Shown here piece after piece: positions 1 to 8,173 of a DNA stretch of 34,580 nucleotides (position 1 is the stretch's first letter; each line of letters starts with the position of its first letter). The DNA comes from Gammaproteobacteria bacterium (lineage in GTDB: Bacteria > Pseudomonadota > Gammaproteobacteria > Steroidobacterales > UBA11654), in NCBI GenBank assembly GCA_002717445.1, contig PBDY01000009.1:9718-44297 (forward strand), written 5' to 3'. The notes under the pieces were generated by a model, which was not told the DNA's origin, ran no database searches, and saw nothing but the letters and a program-made list of their open reading frames with translations. Position numbers and translations under genes: made by a program.

Positions 1-593
1 AAATGCAATGCGTCAAAAGTCCCTGCTCCGACAGTTATCTTTTCCTCCCCAACATACTCAATATTCATTGTTATAGGAAAGAGCATCGGTCCAGTTGCGC
101 CTCTGTGATCAGGCGAGGAAAGCAATATTTCGCCCGTGTCTTGAACGGTTTCATCACTGCTTCTGTCAAACAGTCTCAAGTGCCAAGCATCGCAAGCAAT
201 GGCATGGTTTTGGAAAGTTTTCAATGGCCCATTGGTTGCCATTTTCTGACTCACCCGGCCTTCAAGTGTTGTGGTTGTTTCACACTCTGCATATTCATCT
301 GTGAAGTTAAACCAGCCCGAACCCATGAATTGATCATCGACGGAGATTCTTACAAAGCAGTCGGTAGGCATCCAATTTTCATCCAAAGAATAAGTGATGT
401 CTCTCATTACGGCTGGACGATCATCGATCTCACAATGGGCCACTATTTTTCTATGTCCATTCGCATGCTTATTGATAATGAAGTATTCCCTCCCTCTTTC
501 TTGTCCTTTTCGATCTTCTTTGTTGGAGAGGTAAATGATTTTACCCATTACTGTCTCATGATCAATTTGTGTGATGTTTTCTTTTTCAGTCAT
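1..593 (-). CDS. Unnamed conserved-looking protein, partial at left edge
   Basis: An open frame on the minus strand starts at ATG (591-593) and stays open for 197 codons to the window edge, so the C-terminus is missing. It is absent from the ORF track because it has no stop here. The protein begins MTEKENITQIDHE and has no signal peptide or membrane segment, so it looks soluble. Near the edge it reads VGEEKITVGAGTFDALHF, which resembles the 'G.e.v.VpAGtFea' strand pattern of DUF3108-type proteins; this is only a resemblance. Its start overlaps the stop of the upstream DUF6491 lipoprotein by 8 bp (ATGACTGA), so the two are very likely co-transcribed and perhaps translationally coupled. The plus-strand ORF 3..647 is its shadow. 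Function unknown. Confidence 0.75.
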   Translation of the reverse strand, partial: MTEKENITQIDHETVMGKIIYLSNKEDRKGQERGREYFIINKHANGHRKIVAHCEIDDRPAVMRDITYSLDENWMPTDCFVRISVDDQFMGSGWFNFTDEYAECETTTTLEGRVSQKMATNGPLKTFQNHAIACDAWHLRLFDRSSDETVQDTGEILLSSPDHRGATGPMLFPITMNIEYVGEEKITVGAGTFDALH

Positions 594-1089
594 TGCCTTC
601 CTCGTTTTCATTATCCAGTTCTCTTGAGATTTCTGGCTCACCACTGACCTCTGGCTCTATATCGTCTAGAGGTTCAGCCTTACCGAATTGAACCATTAAG
701 TTGTACAATCCCATCTCATCCAATTCAGTGACACTGACAATTGAATATCTTGGCTGAAAAATATCATTGGGAATAATTAACTCATCACCTGCATACCCAC
801 AGACTCTGCCTGTCCAACTTCTAAAGCTAATCATGTCTGAACCTCCGAGATCCAAGTTAGCAGGGCTTATTTGAAGATGATATGCTCTCTTTCTTGGTCT
901 TCCATATACGATCAGATTTCCTCTATCGAGAACTTCGTAATCATTGATACTGGCAGTGTTAAAACACGATGCTCTTTTATTGGTATTAAGGCTAGAGTTT
1001 TTTCCAGACAACTCGTCATCTGTAGTGCATCCAATTACGAGCACATTAAGGATAATGATTGGGATAATTATTAAGATTCTACTTTTGAT
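586..1089 (-). CDS. DUF6491-type lipoprotein with a non-canonical (ATC) start
   Basis: After the predicted lipid-modified Cys the protein reads CTTDDELSG and then shows a pattern I associate with DUF6491: an RxSCFNTASINDY segment, NLIVYGRPRKRAYHLQIS, then ISFRSWTGRVCGYAGDEL, followed by an acidic tail rich in Glu. The ORF track starts it at GTG 1044, giving MLVIGC, too short for a signal peptide. Reading upstream in frame gives KSRILIIIPIIILNVLVIGC, a textbook lipoprotein signal (basic n-region, Ile-rich core, lipobox LVIGC). No ATG/GTG/TTG exists between the in-frame TAA (1105-1107) and 1044. ATC at 1087-1089 is preceded by GGAGAAG with good spacing, so I place the start there; ATT at 1102-1104 is the alternative. 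Predicted outer-membrane or periplasmic lipoprotein of unknown role, in an operon with the next gene. Confidence 0.7.
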   Translation of the reverse strand: MKSRILIIIPIIILNVLVIGCTTDDELSGKNSSLNTNKRASCFNTASINDYEVLDRGNLIVYGRPRKRAYHLQISPANLDLGGSDMISFRSWTGRVCGYAGDELIIPNDIFQPRYSIVSVTELDEMGLYNLMVQFGKAEPLDDIEPEVSGEPEISRELDNENEEGND

Positions 1090-1100
1090 TCTTCTTCTCC
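1087..1100 (-). promoter_or_regulatory. Shine-Dalgarno and ATC start of the DUF6491 lipoprotein
   Basis: On the minus strand GGAGAAG (1094-1100) sits 7 nt (counted from GGAG) before ATC (1087-1089), which opens the frame encoding a complete lipoprotein signal peptide. This is what decides the start. Either translation begins at a rare ATC or the assembled base differs from a true ATG. Confidence 0.45.
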
Positions 1101-1185
1101 GAATTTAGCTGTCATTTTGTTTTATTTTAAGTCAGAATACTCCTGATTATATAACTCTTCACAAAACAATCACAAAAATAAACCG

Positions 1186-1938
1186 ATGGAAAAGATATTA
1201 GTTTGCATAAAGCGCGTCATTGACTACAACGTCAAAATAAGAGTCAAACCCGATGAATCTGGGGTTGTCACAGAAGGGGTAAAAATGAGCATCAATCCTT
1301 TTGATGAAATTGCCCTAGAGGAAGCACTCAGAATTAAAGAAAATGGAGATGCAGTTGAAGTTGTTATCGTGTCTATTGGCCCAGATGATTCACAACAACA
1401 ATTAAGGACAGGTTTGGCCATGGGAGCAGATCGTGCAATTCTAATCAAACATGACGGGGAAATAGAGCCCCTTACTGTTGCGAAAGCATTGTCTGAAATC
1501 GTTGAAGATGAGAATCCAGGGTTAATCATGATGGGCAAACAAGCAATTGATGATGATTCCAGTCAAACCGGACAGATCCTCGCCCAACTGTGTGACATTC
1601 CTCAAGCCACCTTTGCATCCAAGGTGTCTATTCAAGAAGAGAAAGCGACTGTTGTCAGAGAGATCGATCAGGGATTGGAAACTTTAGAAATTGATTTACC
1701 GGCCATCATCACAACAGATTTGAGATTGAATGAACCAAGATATGTAAAGCTTCCAGATATCATGAAGGCCAAGAAAAAAGTTCTGGATGTGATCGAATCG
1801 GGCGAACTAAAAACAGACTTTAGTTCCTCAATCGAGGTAATCAATGTCACCCCTCCTCCTCCAAGAGAGTCAGGCGTGATGGTGAATGATGTTGAAGAGC
1901 TTGTTGTTGCACTCAAGGAAAAAGGACTTTTGTCATGA
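1186..1938 (+). CDS. etfB: Electron transfer flavoprotein subunit beta
   Basis: EtfB is the smaller ETF subunit; with EtfA it carries electrons from acyl-CoA and related dehydrogenases to the membrane ETF-ubiquinone oxidoreductase. The start MEKILVCIKRVIDYNVKIRVKPD is typical, as are the central GKQAIDDDSSQTGQILA segment and the EtfB signature region LRLNEPRYVKLPDIMKAKKK (about residues 181-200), which contains the loop that contacts dehydrogenase partners. Length 250 aa matches the family. No clear Shine-Dalgarno precedes the ATG. Its stop overlaps the etfA start by ATGA, the usual coupling of the two subunits. No ETF dehydrogenase or acyl-CoA dehydrogenase lies in the window. Confidence 0.97.
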   Translation: MEKILVCIKRVIDYNVKIRVKPDESGVVTEGVKMSINPFDEIALEEALRIKENGDAVEVVIVSIGPDDSQQQLRTGLAMGADRAILIKHDGEIEPLTVAKALSEIVEDENPGLIMMGKQAIDDDSSQTGQILAQLCDIPQATFASKVSIQEEKATVVREIDQGLETLEIDLPAIITTDLRLNEPRYVKLPDIMKAKKKVLDVIESGELKTDFSSSIEVINVTPPPPRESGVMVNDVEELVVALKEKGLLS

Positions 1939-2873
1939 CAAAAATACTAGTTATTGCAGAACACTTTGACGGAGAGATTCTTTCAGCTACATCAAAAACG
2001 GTGAATTGTGCTTCTCAGATTTCTGAATCGATAGATATTTTGGTTCTAGGAGACGACTCTGCTGTAGCATCTCAAGCAACCACCATCGATGCAGTAAGTA
2101 ATGTTCTCTCGATAAGCAATGAAGCATTTGGGTATCCAGTTTCATCAATCATGGCTCCAGTTGTGGCTGAGATCTCGAGCGAATACGATTATATACTTCT
2201 GCCTTCTTCCACATTTGGCAAAGACCTAGCGCCTAGAATTTCTGCAATTCTTGATGTGAATCAAGTGACCGACATTATGTCTGTTGAGGAACCCAGGATT
2301 TTCAAACGGCCAATCTATGCTGGAAATGCAATACAAACGATTAAGATCGCAGAGGGGAAGAAAGTTTTAGGCACAGTAAGGACCGCTTCTTTTAAAGAGC
2401 TTGGGAATTCCAATAGTGCAAACCTGATAGAGACCGAAATGCCATCAGTCAATATTCCTAGCCACACAAGATTTATAAAGATTGAATCAGAAAAAACAGA
2501 AAGACCCGATCTCCAAGTTGCATCCATTGTTATATCTGGCGGCCGCGGTGTTGGCAGCGCAGAGAATTTTGAATTGCTTTACCAGCTTGCTGACAAACTA
2601 GGAGCCTCAGTTGGAGCATCAAGGGCTGCAGTTGATGCAGGTTTTGTTCCGAATGACATGCAGGTCGGGCAGACGGGTAAGATTATTGCTCCAGACCTTT
2701 ATTTTGCCATTGGTATTTCAGGGGCAATTCAGCATATTGCAGGAATCAAGGATGCAGGAACAATTGTCGCAGTCAATAAAGATGCAGATGCACCCATTTT
2801 TGAAATAGCAGACATTGGTATTGTTGCAGATCTTTTTGAATTCATACCGCAACTCACCTCTAAACTTGACTAA
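1935..2873 (+). CDS. etfA: Electron transfer flavoprotein subunit alpha
   Basis: EtfA binds the FAD of the ETF heterodimer. The C-terminal FAD domain is intact: [64 protein letters not shown] and the closing [19 protein letters not shown]. Length 312 aa is normal. The N-terminal half is the variable Rossmann-like domain. It overlaps etfB by 4 bp (ATGA), so subunit synthesis is probably coupled. The MFS gene downstream starts within its last codons, so the three genes form one transcript. Confidence 0.97.
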   Translation: MTKILVIAEHFDGEILSATSKTVNCASQISESIDILVLGDDSAVASQATTIDAVSNVLSISNEAFGYPVSSIMAPVVAEISSEYDYILLPSSTFGKDLAPRISAILDVNQVTDIMSVEEPRIFKRPIYAGNAIQTIKIAEGKKVLGTVRTASFKELGNSNSANLIETEMPSVNIPSHTRFIKIESEKTERPDLQVASIVISGGRGVGSAENFELLYQLADKLGASVGASRAAVDAGFVPNDMQVGQTGKIIAPDLYFAIGISGAIQHIAGIKDAGTIVAVNKDADAPIFEIADIGIVADLFEFIPQLTSKLD

Positions 2874-4068
2874 TCAAGAGACCCTGAAAAAACCCTCTAC
2901 TCTTCTATTGGGTTTTGCAAGTGGAATGTCCCCTTTTGGTATGGCAATCGTTGTTCCGACACTGGAATTATTTGTCAACGAATTTCAATCCACTTACTCT
3001 TCTGTTCAGTTTATTATTTCCGCCTATCTATTTGGTCTCGCAATTGCTCAACCATTTATGGGATTCCTCTCGGATAAACTTGGACGAAAACCTGTAATGG
3101 TCTCAGGAATAATTTTATTTATTATTGCCTCATATATATGTATGACAGCAGAAGGCCTATCGACGTTGATCGTTGCAAGGTTCCTGCAAGGAATCGGCGG
3201 AAGTGTCGGCACAGTCACATCAAGAGCAATCATCAGAGACACTTACTCTGGTGATCAGGCAGCAAAGTCACTTTCTAGAGTTACTGCAACCATGGGAATG
3301 GCGCCCATGATTGCACCTGTTGTTGGAGCAATTGCACTGTCTTTGACCGGGTCTCCCAGCGGAATATTCATGGTCACATTATTGATCGGATTGTCCATAC
3401 TGTTCCCAGTCATATTCTACTTGCCGGAAACTGTTGTAAAAGGAGGACTAGATAAAAATAAGTCCAGTTGGTATAAGAATTACAATAAGTTTCTGAGATC
3501 AGAGACATTTATTGGGTCAACTTTTATCTATGGATTTACTACGGGAAGTTTTTTTGCCATTTTAGCGGTTGGTTCAACAGTTTTTTCAAGGAATTTGGGT
3601 ATCGATAGCATTGGTTTTGGGCTCATATGGAGTTCTTTGACCGTCTTGTACGCATCGGCAACATTTTTTGCAGGCAATCTGACAGCTAAATTAGGATTGA
3701 TGAAGGTTTTAAATATTGGTGTGCGACTTAACCTGGTTGCTGGATCTTTGTTTGCGTTCTTAATCTATTTAACCGGAACAAATATTTACTCCATAATTTT
3801 CCCACTTGCTTTGATGTTTATTGCACACGGGTTTATTGTCGCTATGTCTATGGCTAAAGCAGTTAGCGATTTTCCGAACATAGCTGGAGCAAGTTCTGGA
3901 CTATCAAGTTCACTGGGTTTGTTGACAGGGGGTTTATTCAGCATCCTATCAGGATCAATATACACAGGTGAATTCATGCCGATCGCCATCATTGTTTGGC
4001 TCTCAACTTTCTTTTGTTATCTATGTTTCTTATTGGTTCGCTCAGGAGATCAAAAGAAAAAAGATTAA
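2866..4068 (+). CDS. Bcr/CflA-type MFS drug/metabolite exporter
   Basis: A 12-helix major facilitator protein. The loop after helix 2 carries motif A (GFLSDKLGRKPVM), helix 4 carries RFLQGIGGSVGTVTSRAIIRD, and the following stretch GMAPMIAPVVGAI is the motif-C-like segment, a combination typical of the Bcr/CflA exporter subfamily. The ORF track begins at ATG 2815 deep inside etfA; I prefer TTG 2866, which gives [10 protein letters not shown] directly before helix 1 and overlaps the etfA stop by 8 bp. Neither start has a convincing Shine-Dalgarno. The substrate cannot be told from sequence. Linkage to etf genes does not suggest a functional tie by itself. It ends 6 bp from a convergent membrane-protein gene. 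Confidence 0.85.
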   Translation: MTNQETLKKPSTLLLGFASGMSPFGMAIVVPTLELFVNEFQSTYSSVQFIISAYLFGLAIAQPFMGFLSDKLGRKPVMVSGIILFIIASYICMTAEGLSTLIVARFLQGIGGSVGTVTSRAIIRDTYSGDQAAKSLSRVTATMGMAPMIAPVVGAIALSLTGSPSGIFMVTLLIGLSILFPVIFYLPETVVKGGLDKNKSSWYKNYNKFLRSETFIGSTFIYGFTTGSFFAILAVGSTVFSRNLGIDSIGFGLIWSSLTVLYASATFFAGNLTAKLGLMKVLNIGVRLNLVAGSLFAFLIYLTGTNIYSIIFPLALMFIAHGFIVAMSMAKAVSDFPNIAGASSGLSSSLGLLTGGLFSILSGSIYTGEFMPIAIIVWLSTFFCYLCFLLVRSGDQKKKD

Positions 4069-4074
4069 ATCCCC

Positions 4075-4746
4075 TCAGCCTATACTTCCCGGCTTGGCGA
4101 TACCTATCCACGCTTCAATAATCAGCAAGACCCATATGCTTAAAACAAAAACTCTTGCTTTGTCCAAACTGGCTTTCATTTCAATATCATCGGCCTCATT
4201 GATATTGTCAATGGCTATATTGTGGATTCCTTTAATGAAACCACCGATGTATTTTCTAATCATGATTCCGCAGAATATGAGCCCAGCAAAAACAACGAGC
4301 TTATAACCCACCCATGGCTCTGCATCCAAACGACCCGTATAGAATCCATAAAAGACTGATGCCAGTAAAGTAATGACCATTACCCATCTAAAAACGTAAT
4401 CCACTTTTGTCATTTGTTTTACGAGGTCTGTCCCCTCGTTAAAATGCATATAGATAAGTGCGCAAAACCAAACAGGCCCGAGAAGAATAATTCCAACCCA
4501 CTGCCATGTTGGATGATCAATTCCATAATACTCGGTGAGAATACCTCCAACGGTCAACATCAAGCTAAGACAAAGTCTTGGGATAAGATCTAGATTCATC
4601 ATGATTTTTCCAGCCATTTGCCTGGCATCACGAGATAAATTTTTATTCACGGACAAACCACTGGAATAAAAGACACCGATATCTCCACCGAGCCAGTATA
4701 CGAATAATAGTAAATGCATTAATAAAGCTATGTCATGTCCACTCAT
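4075..4746 (-). CDS. Six-helix integral membrane protein of unknown function
   Basis: A 223-aa hydrophobic protein with about six membrane segments (roughly residues 6-25, 55-75, 82-102, 118-138, 144-163, 197-215). The N-terminus MSGHDIALLMHLLLFVYWLGGD has two His and an Asp in or next to helix 1, and the second half has a charged cytoplasmic-looking loop (INEADDIEMKASLDKAR) before the last helix. The layout is loosely reminiscent of CopD-like or haem-binding membrane families, but I do not recognise a specific family. It is the last gene of the minus-strand run dctQ-dctM-prx-oxidoreductase, about 114 bp after the oxidoreductase, so it may also have its own promoter. Confidence 0.8.
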   Translation of the reverse strand: MSGHDIALLMHLLLFVYWLGGDIGVFYSSGLSVNKNLSRDARQMAGKIMMNLDLIPRLCLSLMLTVGGILTEYYGIDHPTWQWVGIILLGPVWFCALIYMHFNEGTDLVKQMTKVDYVFRWVMVITLLASVFYGFYTGRLDAEPWVGYKLVVFAGLIFCGIMIRKYIGGFIKGIHNIAIDNINEADDIEMKASLDKARVFVLSIWVLLIIEAWIGIAKPGSIG

Positions 4747-4860
4747 TGGTATTCCCCTTTTACATCCGTTCAGTGTAAATGATTATATGACATCGTCATC
4801 GAACGTCAATCTGCACGAGAACCCGGTGAAATAAAAAATACGGATAAAGACGATAAGATA

Positions 4861-5871
4861 TTACATGGTGACGATTGTTTTTCCGAAATTCTTCCCTCTC
4901 ATCAGTTTACAAAACTGAGCAGGAGTTTTCTCAATGCCAACCACTTCATCTTCCATGTATTGAATTTTTCCGTCTTGAAGCCATTGACTGGCTTTTGATA
5001 TAAATTCATCTTGTTTGTCATAGTGGTCATATACAACGACCCCTCTTATTGTGGCTCTTGCTCCAACAATTGGTCCGAGATTGGGTCCTGGAGGCGGCGT
5101 GGAGAGATTGTATTGTGTCATAAATCCACAGAGCACTATTCTGGCGTTAAAGGCTAGATTCTTAGTCATGATGTCGAGTGTTTCTCCCCCAACATTATCA
5201 AAATAGATATCTACGCCATTGGGGCAAAGTTCTCTGATTCTATGATCAATGTTTTCGGTTTTATAATTAATGCAATCTTCGAATCCAAAAACATTTTTAA
5301 CCGCATTGCATTTCTCTTCTGAGCCAGCGATGCCTATGGCTTTAGCACCGTGAATCTGAGCAATCTGACCAACCATACACCCTACTGGACCGCTTGCTGC
5401 TGATACGACTAGAATGTCACCCTCTTTTGGTTCTCCATATACCATAAGGCCTGCATATGCAGTCAATCCTGGCATGCCCATTATTCCAAGCGCAGTACTT
5501 AATCGTCCCTGATGGCCAGTGAGCTTGCGCACTCCATCTCCATCAGATATGCCATATTCTTGCCATCCATTTGATGTCAGCACGATTTCTCCTTTTTGGT
5601 AGTCAGGATGATTTGATTCGATTATTTCTGAAACCGTTCGTCCGACAATCGTGTCACCGACATTCACCTTTTCTGAGTATATATGTCTACCAGTTATCAC
5701 ACCTCTGATGTATGGATCTAGAGAAAGATGTATCGTCTTACTCAAAAACTGATTGGTATCAGGAGTGCTTATCTCGTCATCTAATAGCTCAAAGTCTTCT
5801 TCAGTAGGAACACCTTCTGGAGACTTTTTTAAGACAATTTTTCGGTTTGTAGTCAATTTAAAGTTGATCAA
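4861..5871 (-). CDS. NADP-dependent oxidoreductase, CurA/LTB4DH-type MDR family
   Basis: A 336-aa zinc-free medium-chain dehydrogenase/reductase. Diagnostic parts are LDPYIRGV near residue 52, GMPGLTAYAGL before the cofactor domain, and the nucleotide-binding VVSAASGPVGCMVGQIAQ, with VDIYFDNVGGETLD later. Family members reduce the double bond of alpha,beta-unsaturated ketones or aldehydes with NADPH. The start is TTG at 5869-5871, right after an in-frame TGA, so no longer start is possible; it overlaps the peroxiredoxin end by 14 bp. That coupling to a peroxidase suggests a shared role in dealing with oxidised or reactive lipid products, which is inference. Confidence 0.9.
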   Translation of the reverse strand: MINFKLTTNRKIVLKKSPEGVPTEEDFELLDDEISTPDTNQFLSKTIHLSLDPYIRGVITGRHIYSEKVNVGDTIVGRTVSEIIESNHPDYQKGEIVLTSNGWQEYGISDGDGVRKLTGHQGRLSTALGIMGMPGLTAYAGLMVYGEPKEGDILVVSAASGPVGCMVGQIAQIHGAKAIGIAGSEEKCNAVKNVFGFEDCINYKTENIDHRIRELCPNGVDIYFDNVGGETLDIMTKNLAFNARIVLCGFMTQYNLSTPPPGPNLGPIVGARATIRGVVVYDHYDKQDEFISKASQWLQDGKIQYMEDEVVGIEKTPAQFCKLMRGKNFGKTIVTM

Positions 5872-6340
5872 TCATATGGTCACAACTGCTGACCCTAAAT
5901 TCTCCACCGTCTTCAATATTAACGATTTCAACGACGCCATCATTGATAACTAAAGAGAATCTTTGACCCCTTGTTCCCATCCCAAATCCTGAAGCATCGA
6001 GACCAAGACCGATGGCTGAGGTGAATTCTCCATTTCCGTCTGCCAACATTAGCACCTTGTCTCCAGCATCTTGACTTTTGCCCCAAGCATCCATCACAAA
6101 CACATCATTGACTGCCATGCATGCAATGGTATCAATACCCTTGGCTGTAAGTTCCGTCGCTTTCTCAATAAACCCAGGAAGATGTTGTAGAGAGCAAGTT
6201 GGCGTAAAAGCTCCTGGAACTGAAAACAAGGCAACTCTCTTTCCAGCAAATAAGTCATCATAGCTAACCGGCGATGGGCCTTCAGCTGTCATGGTTGTAA
6301 AGTTGATATTTGGGACTTTATCTCCAACATCAATGCTCAT
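5858..6340 (-). CDS. Prx5-type peroxiredoxin
   Basis: A 160-aa thioredoxin-fold peroxidase that reduces hydrogen or organic peroxides through a thiol. The peroxidatic site is PGAFTPTCS with Cys49, the PxxxTxxC signature; the following LQHLPGF and VNDVFVMDAWG segments fit the atypical Prx5 group. Other cysteines are Cys74 and Cys153, the latter seven residues before the C-terminus and a possible resolving cysteine. A good Shine-Dalgarno (AGGAG) precedes the ATG. It lies 52 bp after dctM and overlaps the oxidoreductase, so it belongs to the dctQ-dctM operon or a sub-operon. Confidence 0.93.
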   Translation of the reverse strand: MSIDVGDKVPNINFTTMTAEGPSPVSYDDLFAGKRVALFSVPGAFTPTCSLQHLPGFIEKATELTAKGIDTIACMAVNDVFVMDAWGKSQDAGDKVLMLADGNGEFTSAIGLGLDASGFGMGTRGQRFSLVINDGVVEIVNIEDGGEFRVSSCDHMIDQL

Positions 6341-6392
6341 TTATTTTCTCCTCGAATTTATAGTAGAAAGAGATATTTTATTACACAAAAAA

Positions 6393-7682
6393 TCAATCAA
6401 CCATAAATAATGCTATTTCAGGAACAAAAGATACAGTCATGAGACCCATGAGCATAATAATCAAAAACGGAATGGTGGCCTTGCATATCGTCCAAAACTT
6501 CTCTTTAAAGACACCCATTGCGACAATTAAGTTTAGTCCAAGGGGTGGCGTGAGATAACCAATTTCTAAATTCATAACCATGATGATTCCAAAGTGAGTG
6601 GGATCAATGCCGTGTGATGTTGCGATTGGCATCAACATTGGAGCAAGAATAAGAATTGCTGAACCAATATCGATGAGACAACCAATCAGAATTAGAAAAA
6701 GGTTAATGCTCAGTAAAGCCGTTACAGGGTTATCAATTTTATCACTCATCCAGGCCACTAAATTCTGAGGAACTTCCTCATAGGTAAGAAATACATTTAA
6801 ACTCAAAGCGATCATTAAAACTGGGAATAAGGACCCAAGTAATTTAGTTGTTTCTCTGATGACGTCTCTCAAATCATCCAAGTTCATTTCTTTATGAATC
6901 ATTGATTCAACAATAAAAGCATAAACAACGGCCACAGCTGCAGATTCAGTTGCTGTGAAGTATCCTGAGTATATTCCCCCGAGTATAATCAAGGGCATCA
7001 ATAGTGCCCAAATTCCCTTACGCAGTGATTTTGAAATATATGAAAGGTTCCAAGAACTTTCCCGGTGTGAAAAATTTTGAGCCACAGCATAAGTAAGCAT
7101 CAAAGACGTGAGTAATATGGCAGGACCAATGCCTGCTATAAATAAATCTCCAATTGATGTTTGCGTCATGATTCCATATAAAATCAATGGAATACTTGGA
7201 GGTACAACAATTCCAAGAGTGCCCGCGGCACATAGAGCACCGAGTGCAAAGTTTTTAGGATAACCCGCTTTGATCAACGCGGGATACATAAGCGTTCCAA
7301 TGGCAAGCAATGTGACTGTCCCCGATCCAGAGACTGCGGCAAAGGCCGCACATGACATGATTGTTGCAATGGCCAGTCCCCCAGGAATGGGTGCAGTCAA
7401 TGAAGTCATTAAATCAATGAGTCTTGATGCCATTCCCCCCCTCGACATAATGTTTCCTGCAAGAATAAAAAGAGGGATGGATAGCAGTATATCCTTGTTG
7501 GCAGCATCCCATGCATCGACGACAATATTGCTGATCACACCATCTCCAAATGCCCAGTAAGCATATGCCGTGGATATGCCTAAGATAACAATAAGATTCT
7601 GTCTCAATACAAATAAGACAAGAATTATGATTGGTAAAAACAGAGCAGAGACCATTGGATTATTCTGTGCCTGAATCGACAC
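6393..7682 (-). CDS. dctM: TRAP transporter large permease
   Basis: The 12-helix catalytic subunit of a tripartite ATP-independent periplasmic transporter, which uses an ion gradient to import acids delivered by a DctP-type binding protein. The 429-aa length, IPLFILAGNIMSRGGMASRLI, the AAVSGSGTVTLLAIGTLMYPALIKAGY block, GTLGIVVPPSIPLILYGI and the late ESAAVAVVYAF and MVMNLEIGYLTPPLGLNL segments are all typical of DctM. It overlaps dctQ by 23 bp. No binding-protein gene is next to it, although many TRAP operons carry dctP, so the substrate is unknown and the partner must be encoded elsewhere. Confidence 0.95.
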   Translation of the reverse strand: MSIQAQNNPMVSALFLPIIILVLFVLRQNLIVILGISTAYAYWAFGDGVISNIVVDAWDAANKDILLSIPLFILAGNIMSRGGMASRLIDLMTSLTAPIPGGLAIATIMSCAAFAAVSGSGTVTLLAIGTLMYPALIKAGYPKNFALGALCAAGTLGIVVPPSIPLILYGIMTQTSIGDLFIAGIGPAILLTSLMLTYAVAQNFSHRESSWNLSYISKSLRKGIWALLMPLIILGGIYSGYFTATESAAVAVVYAFIVESMIHKEMNLDDLRDVIRETTKLLGSLFPVLMIALSLNVFLTYEEVPQNLVAWMSDKIDNPVTALLSINLFLILIGCLIDIGSAILILAPMLMPIATSHGIDPTHFGIIMVMNLEIGYLTPPLGLNLIVAMGVFKEKFWTICKATIPFLIIMLMGLMTVSFVPEIALFMVD

Positions 7683-8157
7683 CCTCCCCTGGTCTAAAAT
7701 TTGGATTGATTGTATAAATTAGGTGTCTAATCGATGTTAAAAAGAATGCCGCAGGGATAATCATTTGAAAAGGCCAAACCGCTATTCTTAGAACGATTGA
7801 CTGAACATCATCTCTGAATGTTTCAGTCACTACCTGAAAAGCAATGACAGAAAAGACAAAACAAAAAAGAAACATGAGCCCTTCCTGAATTCGATTGAGA
7901 ATAGGTTCAAATGATTCCGGCAACCAATTGTCTGCAAATTTAGGCCTTAAATGGGCGGCTTCTGATGACGCCACACCTAACCCAAACATCACGACGAATA
8001 AATTTGCATAAACACCAACTTGTCTCGACCAATGCAATCCTGTTCCAGTGATCTCTCTGAAAGCAACATCGCTGAACATCACAATAACCAATGCAACAAA
8101 TGCCAGGAATGTTACATTCCTTTCAAAAATATCTAAGTATCTTAATGTCAGCTTCAT
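7660..8157 (-). CDS. dctQ: TRAP transporter small permease
   Basis: A 165-aa, four-helix membrane protein immediately before dctM, the standard place for the small TRAP subunit that docks the binding protein to the large permease. Helix 1 is FLAFVALVIVMFSDVAFREI; GVASSEAAHLRPKFADNWLPE matches the family pattern 'a...H...d...' between helices 2 and 3; a last helix lies around residues 130-148. It overlaps dctM by 23 bp. The start ATG has no clear Shine-Dalgarno. The promoter region is shared with the divergent aldehyde dehydrogenase gene 72 bp away. Confidence 0.9.
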   Translation of the reverse strand: MKLTLRYLDIFERNVTFLAFVALVIVMFSDVAFREITGTGLHWSRQVGVYANLFVVMFGLGVASSEAAHLRPKFADNWLPESFEPILNRIQEGLMFLFCFVFSVIAFQVVTETFRDDVQSIVLRIAVWPFQMIIPAAFFLTSIRHLIYTINPNFRPGEGVDSGTE

Positions 8158-8173
8158 GATTTTGTCTTTGAAT

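Noticed and set aside
3-647. 214-aa plus-strand ORF at the left edge
   Set aside because: Composition is un-protein-like (Cys/Phe/His-rich), and the minus strand carries a credible gene coupled to the lipoprotein in the same stretch.
1117-1153. Promoter for etfB (TTGTTT ... TATATA)
   Set aside because: Spacing is about 25 bp, far from the usual 16-18, and no better -35 is visible.
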